From [Clostridium] clostridioforme AGR2157 (lineage in GTDB: Bacteria; Bacillota; Clostridia; Lachnospirales; Lachnospiraceae): a DNA stretch of 64,000 nucleotides. Below, piece after piece: positions 33,557-42,765 of the stretch. A program made the position numbers and the translations under genes. The stretch covers positions 1 through 64,000 of the forward strand of contig NZ_AUJR01000008.1 of assembly GCF_000424325.1 (NCBI RefSeq), written 5' to 3'. Each line of letters starts with the position of its first letter. Position 1 is the stretch's first letter. The notes under the pieces were generated by a model. That model was not told where the DNA came from. It worked only from the letters and a program-made list of their open reading frames with translations, and did no database searches.

Positions 33557-35170
33557 TTATTTTTTACATCCCTTTTCCTTTAAAGCGGCCTCTATGAAAC
33601 CTGTGAACAGGGGATGGGGCCGGTTGGGCCTGGATTTGAGCTCGGGATGGGCCTGGGTGGCAATGAACCAGGGATGGTCCAAAAGCTCTATCATTTCCAC
33701 AATCCGTCCGTCGGGGGACAGGCCGGAGAGCATCATGCCGCATTTTGTAAGTACGGTGCGGTAGTCGTTATTGACCTCGTAGCGGTGTCTGTGGCGCTCA
33801 TGGATGGTGGTTTCACCGTACAGGCCATAAGCTTTGGAGGTCTTGTCCAGGACGCATGGATAGGAACCCAGCCTTAAGGTGCCGCCGATGTCCTCCACTC
33901 CGTTCTGTTCCGGCATCAGATGGATGACAGGATGGGTGGTGGCGGGATTCAGCTCCACGCTGTGGGCATCTGCGTATCCGGCCACATTTCTGGCGAACTC
34001 CACAATTGACAGCTGCATTCCCAGACAAAGTCCAAGGAATGGTATGCGGTGTTCCCGGGCATACTGGATGGCGTGAATCTTTCCGTCAATGCCGCGGTCG
34101 CCAAAGCCGCCGGGAACCAGGATGCCACTCACATCTTTGAAGGTTTCAGGGGCATTTTCCGGCGTGACTGTCTCGGAATCCACCCATTTGATGTGAACGG
34201 CGGCACGGTTGGCAACGCCTCCGTGTTTCAGGGCTTCCACCACGGAAATATAGGCGTCGTGGAGCTGGATGTATTTGCCTACCAGGGCCACGGTCACTTC
34301 CTGCTCCGGATGCTTCCAGGCATCTATCATGGCCTTCCAGTCTGTCAGGTCCGGCTCCGGACAGGGCAGCTCCAGGCATTCACAGGCGGACTGGGCCAGA
34401 TGCTCTTCCTCCATTACAAGGGGTACTTCATAGAGCACGTCCACATCCAGGTTCTGGAGTACGTGATGTTTGGGAACGTTGCAGAATTGAGCGATTTTCG
34501 TCTTAATGCCGCCGTCCAGGGGGAGTTCGCTGCGGCAGACAAGGATATCGGGCTGAATGCCCATTCCCTGAAGGTCTTTTACGCTGGCCTGAGTCGGCTT
34601 GGTCTTAAGCTCCTCTGAGGCTTTCAGATAAGGAATGAGAGTTACATGGATGATGCAGGTGTTACCGGGGCCGGCCTCATGCTGGAACTGACGGATGGCC
34701 TCCAGGAAGGGCTGGCTTTCGATGTCGCCGACCGTGCCGCCTACCTCGATGATGGCGATTTCCGTCTCGTTTTCCGTGTAGTTGCGGTGGAAACGGCTTT
34801 TGATTTCGTTGGTAATATGGGGGATTACCTGTACGGTTCTGCCGCCGAAGTCTCCGCGGCGTTCCTTCTGCAGGACCGTCCAGTAGACCTTGCCGGTGGT
34901 GACGTTGGAATTCCTGGTAAGGCTTTCGTCGATAAAGCGCTCATAGTGGCCTAAGTCCAGGTCTGTCTCAGCGCCGTCATCCGTCACGAAGACTTCTCCG
35001 TGCTGGACCGGGTTCATGGTGCCGGGGTCTATGTTGATGTAGGGGTCGAACTTCTGCATGGTCACTTTGTAGCCTCTGGCCTTTAACAGGCGGCCAAGAG
35101 ATGCCGCAGTGATGCCTTTTCCCAGGCCGGAGACTACGCCACCGGTTACGAATACGTATTTGACTGGCAT
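33557..35170 (-). CDS. pyrG: CTP synthase
   Basis: A 537-residue two-domain enzyme making CTP from UTP, ATP and glutamine. Synthetase domain: [55 protein letters not shown]. Class I glutaminase domain: [16 protein letters not shown] and the catalytic cysteine in [11 protein letters not shown], with the ending RPNRPHPLF. The ATG at 35170 with AAGGAGG upstream fits the family start; longer frames do not. Confidence 0.98.
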   Translation of the reverse strand: MPVKYVFVTGGVVSGLGKGITAASLGRLLKARGYKVTMQKFDPYINIDPGTMNPVQHGEVFVTDDGAETDLDLGHYERFIDESLTRNSNVTTGKVYWTVLQKERRGDFGGRTVQVIPHITNEIKSRFHRNYTENETEIAIIEVGGTVGDIESQPFLEAIRQFQHEAGPGNTCIIHVTLIPYLKASEELKTKPTQASVKDLQGMGIQPDILVCRSELPLDGGIKTKIAQFCNVPKHHVLQNLDVDVLYEVPLVMEEEHLAQSACECLELPCPEPDLTDWKAMIDAWKHPEQEVTVALVGKYIQLHDAYISVVEALKHGGVANRAAVHIKWVDSETVTPENAPETFKDVSGILVPGGFGDRGIDGKIHAIQYAREHRIPFLGLCLGMQLSIVEFARNVAGYADAHSVELNPATTHPVIHLMPEQNGVEDIGGTLRLGSYPCVLDKTSKAYGLYGETTIHERHRHRYEVNNDYRTVLTKCGMMLSGLSPDGRIVEMIELLDHPWFIATQAHPELKSRPNRPHPLFTGFIEAALKEKGCKK

Positions 35171-35322
35171 GATGGGGATACCTCCTTTTCTTGTTGTGGG
35201 TGTCGTGTGACTTGCTTGATATAGTTTCAAAAAAATAACTGAAACATTATACATCCTCATTGAGAATAAATCCAGGACTTTTTAAAATTTAAGAAAATTA
35301 ATTGTTCTTTTCTTGATTTATG

Positions 35323-35351
35323 GGGAGACTGACACTATAATGGTAGAGAAT
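35323..35351 (+). promoter_or_regulatory. Promoter of ftsH
   Basis: TTGATT (35323-35328), 17 bases, TATAAT (35346-35351). Confidence 0.7.
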
Positions 35352-35405
35352 GGGCTTTTGCTGGAAATTGATAGATGACTCATTCAGAGGGAGAATTTAT
35401 ACAAT

Positions 35406-37367
35406 ATGGATAATAATAGCAAACAGGACCCGAATATGAAAAGTAACTGGCAGACCATAACCATGCTGGTGGTTGCTGCCATACTTACATTTATCGTGGT
35501 CAGCAGTATGAACAACTATCTGAATTCCAAGAAACGTCAGGAGTTGTCCTATAATGAGTTCGTCCAGATGGTTGAAGCCGGCGAGGTGGACTCCATCAAG
35601 GTGGGCAGCACGGAAATCACGGTCATCCCTAAGAAGGGTAATACTAAGTATTCCCAGAATCTGGATTATTATGTGGTGAGGCTGGAAGGCGATTATGATT
35701 TCGTCAGCAGGATACTGGATAATAACGTGGTCACCAACCGTGAGAAGTCCGACAGCAGCACCCTTCTTCTGGTCCTGCTGAATTATGCTGTCCCATTCCT
35801 GTTCCTGCTGTTCCTCATGAACTTCACCATGAAGCGAATGGGCGGCGGCGGAATCATGGGCGTGGGCAAGTCCAATGCCAAGATGTACGTCCAGAGGGAG
35901 ACCGGCATCACCTTTAAGGATGTGGCCGGTGAGGACGAGGCCAAGGAGTCGCTGACTGAAATCGTGGATTTCCTCCACAATCCGGGCAAGTATACCAAGA
36001 TTGGCGCCAAGCTGCCCAAGGGCGCCCTTTTAGTGGGCCCTCCCGGAACTGGTAAGACCCTGCTTGCCAAGGCAGTGGCAGGCGAGGCCCATGTGCCCTT
36101 CTATTCCCTTTCCGGTTCTGACTTTGTGGAAATGTTCGTGGGCGTGGGTGCGTCCCGTGTCCGTGATTTGTTTAAGAACGCCACTGAGAATGCGCCCTGC
36201 ATTATCTTCATTGATGAGATTGACGCCATTGGACGCAGCCGTGACAGCCGTATGGGCGGCAACGACGAGCGTGAACAGACCCTGAACCAGCTTCTTTCCG
36301 AGATGGATGGATTTGATTCCACCAAGGGACTTCTGGTTCTGGGCGCCACCAACCGTCCTGAGGTCCTGGATCCGGCCCTTCTTCGTCCGGGACGTTTTGA
36401 CCGCCGTGTGGTGGTGGATAAGCCGGACCTTAACGGTCGTATCAACATACTTAAAGTACATTCCAAGGATGTGCTCCTGGATGAATCCGTAGACTTTAAG
36501 GAGATAGCGCTGGCCACCTCGGGCGCTGTGGGCGCGGACCTGGCCAACATGATGAACGAGGCAGCCATCAATGCGGTTAAGCACGGGCGCAATGCCGTGT
36601 CACAGAAGGATTTGTTTGAGGCAGTGGAAGTGGTTCTTGTGGGTAAGGAAAAGAAGGACCGTATCATGAGCAAGGAAGAGCGCCGCATCGTATCCTACCA
36701 CGAGGTGGGCCACGCTCTTGTAAGCGCACTCCAGAAGCATTCCGAGCCGGTACAGAAGATTACCATTGTGCCAAGGACAATGGGCGCTCTTGGATATGTC
36801 ATGAATGTGCCGGAGGAGGAGAAGTACCTCAATACGAAGAAGGAGCTGGAGGCGAGGCTGGTAGAGCTGATGGCCGGCCGTGCCGCCGAGGAAATCGTAT
36901 TTGAGACAGTTACCACAGGAGCGTCCAACGATATCCAGCAGGCCACCAACCTGGCCAGGGCCATGGTTACCCAGTACGGCATGTCTGATAAATTCGGCCT
37001 CATGGGGCTTGAATCCCAGGAGAACCAGTACCTGACAGGACGGGCCGTGTTAAACTGCGGCGATGCAACGGCAGCTGAAATTGACCAGGAGGTCATGAAG
37101 ATACTGAAGGCTTCCTACGATGAGGCAAAGCGTCTCTTAAGCGATAACAAGGATGCCATGGACCAGATAGCCGCATTCCTCATTGACAGGGAGACAATCA
37201 CCGGCAGGGAATTCATGAAGATATTCCGCAAGGTTAAGGGCATTCCGGAGCCGGAGGAAACAAAAGAGGATTCAGACAAATGTAATGATTCAGACAAATG
37301 TAATGATTCAGAGAATAAACCGGAGGATACAGTGTGGAGTCATCCTGGAAATGACAGGAATCTGTAG
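35406..37367 (+). CDS. ftsH: ATP-dependent zinc metalloprotease FtsH
   Basis: A 653-residue membrane protease degrading damaged membrane and regulatory proteins. Two N-terminal helices (about residues 14-32 and 118-138) flank an external domain. The AAA domain has GPPGTGKT, the pore motif [28 protein letters not shown] and the SRH region; the protease domain has the zinc site HEVGH. The C-terminal tail has a tandem SDKCND duplication from an 18-bp DNA repeat. GAGGGAGA precedes the ATG. Confidence 0.98.
   Translation: MDNNSKQDPNMKSNWQTITMLVVAAILTFIVVSSMNNYLNSKKRQELSYNEFVQMVEAGEVDSIKVGSTEITVIPKKGNTKYSQNLDYYVVRLEGDYDFVSRILDNNVVTNREKSDSSTLLLVLLNYAVPFLFLLFLMNFTMKRMGGGGIMGVGKSNAKMYVQRETGITFKDVAGEDEAKESLTEIVDFLHNPGKYTKIGAKLPKGALLVGPPGTGKTLLAKAVAGEAHVPFYSLSGSDFVEMFVGVGASRVRDLFKNATENAPCIIFIDEIDAIGRSRDSRMGGNDEREQTLNQLLSEMDGFDSTKGLLVLGATNRPEVLDPALLRPGRFDRRVVVDKPDLNGRINILKVHSKDVLLDESVDFKEIALATSGAVGADLANMMNEAAINAVKHGRNAVSQKDLFEAVEVVLVGKEKKDRIMSKEERRIVSYHEVGHALVSALQKHSEPVQKITIVPRTMGALGYVMNVPEEEKYLNTKKELEARLVELMAGRAAEEIVFETVTTGASNDIQQATNLARAMVTQYGMSDKFGLMGLESQENQYLTGRAVLNCGDATAAEIDQEVMKILKASYDEAKRLLSDNKDAMDQIAAFLIDRETITGREFMKIFRKVKGIPEPEETKEDSDKCNDSDKCNDSENKPEDTVWSHPGNDRNL
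37269..37304 (+). repeat. 18-bp tandem repeat in the ftsH 3' end
   Basis: GATTCAGACAAATGTAAT occurs twice in direct tandem (37269-37286, 37287-37304) and begins a third time. It adds SDKCN units to the disordered tail of FtsH. Confidence 0.9.
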
Positions 37368-37369
37368 GA

Positions 37370-37489
37370 TTGGCTAATACAAAGGTAGCATATATCAGAC
37401 AGGATTATACGTATTATGACTACAGGGACTGCCCTCTGTGTAAACAGGGAAAGAAGTTCTGTAATATAAGAAATAGAGATATAGGTTAA
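37370..37489 (+). CDS. Possible small protein with CPLC motif, 39 residues
   Basis: Two bases after the ftsH stop a TTG opens a 39-codon frame ending in TAA. The product includes YYDYRDCPLCKQGKKFCNI. The CPLC..G pattern resembles the C-terminal tail of some orotate phosphoribosyltransferases, so this could be a relic of such a gene or a real small cysteine protein. AGGA lies only a few bases before the TTG, which is a poor start; an alternative is translation after the ftsH stop. Confidence 0.35.
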   Translation: MANTKVAYIRQDYTYYDYRDCPLCKQGKKFCNIRNRDIG

Positions 37490-37490
37490 A

Positions 37491-37519
37491 AAGGCCGGGG
37501 AGCATTGCTTCCCGGCCTT
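37491..37519. terminator. Bidirectional terminator between ftsH and the Pro-rich gene
   Basis: A 13-bp stem (37491-37503 with 37507-37519, including G-T pairs) and a 3-base loop. The minus side has a TTTTT tail, the plus side almost none. The remaining bases to 37728 hold no recognised gene. Confidence 0.7.
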
Positions 37520-37728
37520 ATCAGCGTGTGCCTAGCGGCGCACGTTTCCAACAGGTGCAAGCAACACAAGACCTGTTTATGAACAATGACAATAAAAACA
37601 GGACCTGGTATTGGAATTGAGCTGATTCCGTGGAAGATAAGTTCCCATTTCAGGCACACAAGATTAACACACGTCTGTATGAAGACGGCTCCATCTGCGA
37701 CCAGTAAATCCTAGGGCAGATGGTCCCC

Positions 37729-38556
37729 TTACTGTTCCGTTGTCTGGAGCCAGAAGTTAGAACCTGAGCCGGCCAGGGTAACGGTTGTGGATGTGTTCCG
37801 CTGGAATGACATCCAGGTATCCACGATTGGCGTACGCATGTTGTTGTCGCTGTAGATGGTAATGCGGTAGCGGCCTGGCGCCACATTATAGAACCGGGTG
37901 AAATCCAGGAAACCAAGATTGGATACAACCAGACGGTTATTTATATAAATCTGGATTGGGCCACGTATTGCCGCATTATAAAACCGAACCCGCGCAACGG
38001 AGACAGGGAAGACCGTACCTGGAAGGATGAATCCCCAGTTCCACGACCAATCCGGATTCACTATAGGAGGAACTGGCCTCGGAGGAACTGGCCTTGGAGG
38101 GTTAGGTCTGTCGGGCCGTTCGGGAGGATTTGGCCTATCGGGTCTTACAGGAGGGTTAGGTCTGTCGGGCCGTTCGGGAGGGTTGGGTCTGTCGGGTCTT
38201 ACGGAAGGATTCGGCCTGTCTGGCCTAAACATTGCTGGCTGGGCCTGCATGGGTTGGGCCTGCATGGGCTGATCCTGCATGGACTGGGCAGTGCGTCCGG
38301 ACATGGGGGCGCCAAAAACCTGCTCATCCTCCGGGCTGTCTGTATATGGGATGATTGGGTCATACTCCTGTGAATTAACCCAGTCTTCTGAATAGTCCAT
38401 ATCAGATTGTAAATCATCAGGCTGCAATTCATCTGTCTGCAGATCATCAGAGATGGATTCATCCATCTGCAGGCCATCAGGCTGTAATTCAGAACCTGCT
38501 GCAGGGTAAGAATAGAGGTCTTCCGGCATGGAAGGATAGTAGTTATCGTAATACAT
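37729..38556 (-). CDS. Pro-rich repeat protein with C-terminal DUF4397-like domain
   Basis: A 275-residue protein. The first 90 residues are acidic and Tyr/Gln-rich (repeats of DLQ.DELQPDD). Then come QPMQAQP repeats and five to six copies of RPDRPNPP(E/V), followed by RPVPPRPVPP. The last 110 residues form a beta-rich domain (VARVRFYNAAIRGPIQIYINNRLV, APGRYRITIYSD), like DUF4397. No signal peptide is seen, so location is unclear; similar Clostridial proteins are thought to be spore or surface associated. I chose ATG 38556, which has GAAAGGT upstream; two upstream ATGs lack a site. It looks single-gene, with a terminator behind it. Confidence 0.7.
   Translation of the reverse strand: MYYDNYYPSMPEDLYSYPAAGSELQPDGLQMDESISDDLQTDELQPDDLQSDMDYSEDWVNSQEYDPIIPYTDSPEDEQVFGAPMSGRTAQSMQDQPMQAQPMQAQPAMFRPDRPNPSVRPDRPNPPERPDRPNPPVRPDRPNPPERPDRPNPPRPVPPRPVPPIVNPDWSWNWGFILPGTVFPVSVARVRFYNAAIRGPIQIYINNRLVVSNLGFLDFTRFYNVAPGRYRITIYSDNNMRTPIVDTWMSFQRNTSTTVTLAGSGSNFWLQTTEQ
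38098..38228 (-). repeat. 27/54-bp tandem repeats coding RPDRPNPP units
   Basis: The block at 38101 recurs at 38155 (54 bp apart) with a half period of 27 bp. It is coding sequence with alternating E and V after each PP and is expected to vary in copy number. Confidence 0.85.
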
Positions 38557-39013
38557 ACAGTAACCTTTCATAATACGCTTTGTCATATCTTATGCGGCGG
38601 AATTGGATTGGTGAGTTGGCTATGCGATTCAAAGAAGTTTTAGAACTATTTTACAAGTCTTGACGTAACGGTGGAACAGCAAAATAATGCATATTACTAT
38701 GCAAAGACAGAATAATCTATGCGGGGCGGAAACGACCAAATCAAAGAAGCCGTTGAAAGATTGGCCTGCAGCGCTGTTTATTCAGGCCGGGCTTGTGATT
38801 GCCTCCCATGCTGGAAATCGTTCCCACAAAACGGCGGCAGGCGGCGTAGTAAGGCATTATGATATGGCGGTTCTCTGTGTCCTGATGGCAGCCGTTGTCT
38901 CAAGACTTATGTTTTTCGGCGAGGAAACGGAATGGGCGCAGATGGTTTGCCTGACAGGTGCTGGTCGGAATCACTTCTTTACTGAGGTACCGCCATTTCA
39001 GGCGCATGGAGCG
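38557..39013. other. Intergenic region without a recognised gene
   Basis: A 147-codon plus-strand frame (38687-39130) has no ribosome binding site, overlaps the AraC gene and resembles nothing known. The other frames are broken. It marks the start of a change in base composition towards the sugar cluster and may be a decayed host gene. Confidence 0.4.
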
Positions 39014-39904
39014 CTAAGACGTATTTGGTTCATGGATGGCTGCACGGCTCTTCTTTCTGTATTCAGAAGGAGACTCCTCATAACTTTTTTTAAAGATACG
39101 GGAAAATGCAAGCTGGTCATCAAATCCTAAAGAACTTGAGATTACCGAAACAGGAAGTTCTGTAGTAGTCAGCAATCTGCGGGCTTTTTTGAGTTTGATA
39201 TCCATCAGGTACTGTTTGGGGGACATTCCATATTTGTTGTGGAATATTCTGGTCAGATAGTTGGGATGGACGCCAAAAGATTTTGCTACGTCTTTTAGCT
39301 TCAGCTTTTCCGCATAATGCATATCAAGATAAAATTTTACTTCATCAATAACAGATTCTTTTCCCCAATTGTTTTCATTAAATGAAACGTCTTCAAAAAG
39401 GGAAGACATAATCAAAAAAAGAAGGCTGTTCGCTTTAAGGTATTCGCTTGTAGTGTTTCCTTCCAGTGTCAGTATTTCAAAAATGCAAGCTTTATATTTC
39501 TCTGTATCCAGATTGTGGATAATATAGATGTCATCAGAAGACGTCATCAGCTGATAGATATATCTTTGTGAATTAATTCCCAGAAAACTAACCCAGGCAT
39601 AACACCAGGGAGCCTCTTTCGATGCCTCATAGTAGGAGACCTTTCCAGACGGTATGATAAATGCATCTCCTGCAGATAACTGGAATACATGCTCATTAAT
39701 ATGTAATTCCCCCTTACCGCTGAGCACAAAATGAATTAACTGATAGGACCTGAATCTTGGCCCATAGCTGTATCCGGGGCTGCATTCCTCATATCCGGCA
39801 CTATAGAAAGATAAGTCAGAGGTTGATTTGTACATTAAGGTATGTTGGGTTTCTTTATATTCTTTCATGATTTGATTATAGTACAAAAGGTTAGTTTTTT
39901 CCAT
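39014..39904 (-). CDS. AraC-family regulator of the sucrose/raffinose cluster
   Basis: A 296-residue protein: N-terminal cupin-like sensing domain (IHFVLSGKGELHINEHVFQLSAGDAFIIPSG) and two C-terminal helix-turn-helix units (LKLKDVAKSFGVHPNYLTRIFHNKYGMSPKQYLMDIKL, then ISSSLGFDDQLAFSRIFKKSYEESPSEYRK). It is divergent from GH32 by 87 bases and resembles MsmR/RafR activators of alpha-galactoside operons. There is no clear ribosome binding site for either ATG 39904 or 39868. The gene is AT-rich like the rest of the cluster. Confidence 0.9.
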   Translation of the reverse strand: MEKTNLLYYNQIMKEYKETQHTLMYKSTSDLSFYSAGYEECSPGYSYGPRFRSYQLIHFVLSGKGELHINEHVFQLSAGDAFIIPSGKVSYYEASKEAPWCYAWVSFLGINSQRYIYQLMTSSDDIYIIHNLDTEKYKACIFEILTLEGNTTSEYLKANSLLFLIMSSLFEDVSFNENNWGKESVIDEVKFYLDMHYAEKLKLKDVAKSFGVHPNYLTRIFHNKYGMSPKQYLMDIKLKKARRLLTTTELPVSVISSSLGFDDQLAFSRIFKKSYEESPSEYRKKSRAAIHEPNTS

Positions 39905-39991
39905 ATATATTTGATGAAATGCTATAGAAAATCAAGATAGAATATAGTTTAATATGCTCATAGGTGCCAAGTAAAAAAGAGGAGATAGAAA

Positions 39992-41347
39992 ATGACAGGA
40001 AAGATAAGACAGCAATATCATTTGGAACCGGATTGCGGCTTATTGAATGATCCGAATGGATTGGCTTATTTTAAAGGAAAATATCATGTCTTTTTTCAAT
40101 GGAACCGATTTGCCAAGAATCATTCTTATAAAGAATGGGGGCTGTTTACCTCACCAGATTTGTGTTCATGGGAATTTGAAGGCAGTGCAATTCTTCCGGA
40201 TCAGAGCTATGACAAGGATGGAGTATATTCCGGCAGCGGTTATGTAATACAAGACAAATTATATTTGTTTTATACAGGTAACACCAAAACCTGCGGAAAA
40301 CGAAAAAGCAGACAGTGTATGGCTGTTTCGGAAGATGGGAAAAAATTCTTAAAGACTGGTCCGGTATTGGAGACACCGGAAGGATTTACGGAACATTTCA
40401 GGGATCCTAAAGTATTTAAAGGGAAAGGCAATCACTATTTTATGGTAGTGGGAGCGCAGAGAAAAAATGGAAAAGGATCGATTGCACTGTGCCGCTCAAA
40501 AGACGGAATAACCTGGGAATACACAAATATGCTGGCGGTAACCGAACAGTATGAAATGATAGAGTGTCCTGATTTATTCCAACTGGACGGAAATTATGTG
40601 CTGTTGTTTGACCCGCAGAAACGAGACAATGAAAAAGATGAACCAGAGTACAGCTTCGCGGCATCTAAAATCGTAAATTTTGATGAGAAGACAGGAACAC
40701 TGGATCGTGAAAATCTGGATGAAGGATATACGGTGATGGACAGTGGTTTTGATTTTTATGCGCCTCAAACTTTTCTTGCTCCGGATGGAAGACGAGTTTT
40801 ATTCGCCTGGATGTCCAGGATGGAAGAGGAACAGGAAAAGGCATTTGCAGAAAATGAACCGAACATTCATTGCCAGACGATTCCGAGAGAACTGTCTGTA
40901 AAAGACGGAAAATTATATCAGCATCCGGCCAGGGAACTGTATCAACAACTTGGAAATGAAGTGACTGTGATTTTGAAATCACAGAATGTAAAAAAGGCTT
41001 ATCCGGAAAATCGTGCTTTTTCTATGCGGATTCAGAATATAGATTTAAAGCAGAACCTGTGCATGGATTTCCATCAGGGGGAAGCAAAAATAGAATATAA
41101 TCCCGTTGAGAAGAAAATCGTGTTTTCAAGATGTAGCTGGCTTACGGATGAGTGGGAATCAAAAGAATGCCGGCTTGAGAATCTGCAGGAAATGGAAGTA
41201 TGGTCAGATAATTCCAGCCTGGAAATCTTTGTAAATGGCGGAGAAAAAGTATTTTCATCCAGAATCTTACCGAAAGACAGAAAACCAGAGCTCACATTTG
41301 CAGGCATAACCGAACGTACCAATATAAAAATAAAAGAGATTATTTAG
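39992..41347 (+). CDS. Glycoside hydrolase family 32 (sucrose-6-phosphate hydrolase type)
   Basis: A 451-residue cytoplasmic enzyme without signal peptide. Seen: LNDPNG with the nucleophile Asp20, FRDPK (transition-state stabiliser), ECPD with the acid/base Glu, and a C-terminal beta-sandwich. With a PTS gene behind it, the substrate is probably sucrose 6-phosphate or a raffinose-derived phosphate rather than free sucrose (inference). Its start has GAGGAGA. Confidence 0.93.
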   Translation: MTGKIRQQYHLEPDCGLLNDPNGLAYFKGKYHVFFQWNRFAKNHSYKEWGLFTSPDLCSWEFEGSAILPDQSYDKDGVYSGSGYVIQDKLYLFYTGNTKTCGKRKSRQCMAVSEDGKKFLKTGPVLETPEGFTEHFRDPKVFKGKGNHYFMVVGAQRKNGKGSIALCRSKDGITWEYTNMLAVTEQYEMIECPDLFQLDGNYVLLFDPQKRDNEKDEPEYSFAASKIVNFDEKTGTLDRENLDEGYTVMDSGFDFYAPQTFLAPDGRRVLFAWMSRMEEEQEKAFAENEPNIHCQTIPRELSVKDGKLYQHPARELYQQLGNEVTVILKSQNVKKAYPENRAFSMRIQNIDLKQNLCMDFHQGEAKIEYNPVEKKIVFSRCSWLTDEWESKECRLENLQEMEVWSDNSSLEIFVNGGEKVFSSRILPKDRKPELTFAGITERTNIKIKEII

Positions 41348-41365
41348 AAGGAAAAGGAGAAAATT

Positions 41366-42763
41366 ATGAGTGAAAAGGAACTTGCAAAAAAGATTATTGA
41401 ACTTGTGGGTGGAGAAAGCAACATCGTGTCCGTCAGACACTGTGCTACCCGGCTGAGAATCGTTGTATCTGATAAAGAAAAAATTCAGACAAAAGATGTG
41501 GAAGCACTGGACAAGGTAAAGGGATCTTTTTTTAACTCCGGGCAGTACCAGATCATTCTGGGAACAGGTCTGGTAAACAGAGTCTATGATGAAGTAATCA
41601 AAATAACCGGAGATGAGGGAGAAGCACCGGCATCTGATAAAAAGAAAGAAACCGTTGTTTACGGCAATAAATTCCAGAGGGCAGTCCGTATGTTCTCGGA
41701 TGTATTTGTTCCGATTATTCCTGTCCTTGTTGCAACCGGTCTTTTCATGGGACTCAGAGGATTACTGACGCAGGAAGCCGTGTTGGCGGTATTTGGCTTA
41801 ACACCGGAGAACGTTTCGCAGACGCTGCTTACATTTACACAGATTTTGACGGATACAGCATTTGCATTCTTACCTGCATTAGTTTGCTGGTCAACCTTCC
41901 GCAACTTTGGCGGAAGCCCTGTCATTGGCATCGTATTAGGACTTATGCTGGTAAGCCCAAGCCTGCCGAATGCCTATGCGGTAGGTGCAGGGGAAGCAGA
42001 CCCGTTGGTATTTTTTGGATTTTTGAAGGTTACCGGTTATCAGGGTTCCGTTCTGCCGGCCTTTGTGACAGGTATTCTTGCAGCCAAGTTTGAAAAATGG
42101 CTCCGCAGACATGTGCCGGATGCAATTGACCTGATTGTAACACCATTCGTAACCCTTTTAGTTGGCAGCATCCTTGCAATTTTCGGAATCGGACCCTTAC
42201 TTCATTCTTTAGAAGCAATTATTTTGAAAGTGGTAGAGACGATTATTTTCCTCCCGATGGGAATCGGCGGATTCTTATACGGATGCTTTGGACAGCTCCT
42301 TGGTATCTTCGGTATCCACCATGTACTGAACTTCCTGGAAATCAGCATGCTGGCTCAGGACGGCTGGAATTATCTGAATCCGATTGGAACCTGCGGAAAT
42401 ATGGCTCAGGCGGGAGCGGTTCTTGCCGTAGCAATCAAAGCGGTATCCAATAAGACAAAACAGGTTGCTTACCCTTCCTGCTTATCCGCTATGCTGGGAA
42501 TCACAGAACCTGCAGTGTTTGGTGTAAACTTAAAATTCGTGAAACCGTTTATCATGTCCATGATTGGCGGCGGTGTCGGTGGTTTCCTGGCATCGATCTT
42601 CCACCTGAGAGCAACCGGAATGTCCATTACCGGTATTCCCGGAACCTTATTATACTTAAATGAACAGCTACCGCTGTATATTTTAGTAAATGTGGTATCC
42701 TTTGCAGTTGCTTTTGCATTAACATGGTCTATTGGATTTAACAAAAAAATGGAGCAGCAGTAG
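41366..42763 (+). CDS. PTS EIIBC, sucrose/trehalose family
   Basis: A 465-residue membrane permease. The EIIB domain (1-85) has the phosphorylated cysteine in SVRHCATRLRI (Cys26). The EIIC domain follows a linker at about residue 105, with PIIPVLVATGLFMGLRGLL, IGIVLGLMLVSPSLPNAYAV, FGIHHVLNFLEISML and the ending ILVNVVSFAVAFALTW. No EIIA domain is present, so it must borrow one, as known for sucrose-type permeases. It lies between GH32 and GH36 genes, which suggests it imports sucrose and perhaps raffinose-family sugars. Confidence 0.93.
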   Translation: MSEKELAKKIIELVGGESNIVSVRHCATRLRIVVSDKEKIQTKDVEALDKVKGSFFNSGQYQIILGTGLVNRVYDEVIKITGDEGEAPASDKKKETVVYGNKFQRAVRMFSDVFVPIIPVLVATGLFMGLRGLLTQEAVLAVFGLTPENVSQTLLTFTQILTDTAFAFLPALVCWSTFRNFGGSPVIGIVLGLMLVSPSLPNAYAVGAGEADPLVFFGFLKVTGYQGSVLPAFVTGILAAKFEKWLRRHVPDAIDLIVTPFVTLLVGSILAIFGIGPLLHSLEAIILKVVETIIFLPMGIGGFLYGCFGQLLGIFGIHHVLNFLEISMLAQDGWNYLNPIGTCGNMAQAGAVLAVAIKAVSNKTKQVAYPSCLSAMLGITEPAVFGVNLKFVKPFIMSMIGGGVGGFLASIFHLRATGMSITGIPGTLLYLNEQLPLYILVNVVSFAVAFALTWSIGFNKKMEQQ

Positions 42764-42765
42764 AT

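Noticed and set aside
38098-38228. Regular repeats that could suggest a CRISPR array
   Set aside because: Repeats are contiguous, in frame and encode RPDRPNPP units; no unique spacers and no cas genes.
38687-39130. 147-codon plus-strand reading frame
   Set aside because: No ribosome binding site, overlaps the end of the AraC gene on the other strand and has no recognisable motif.
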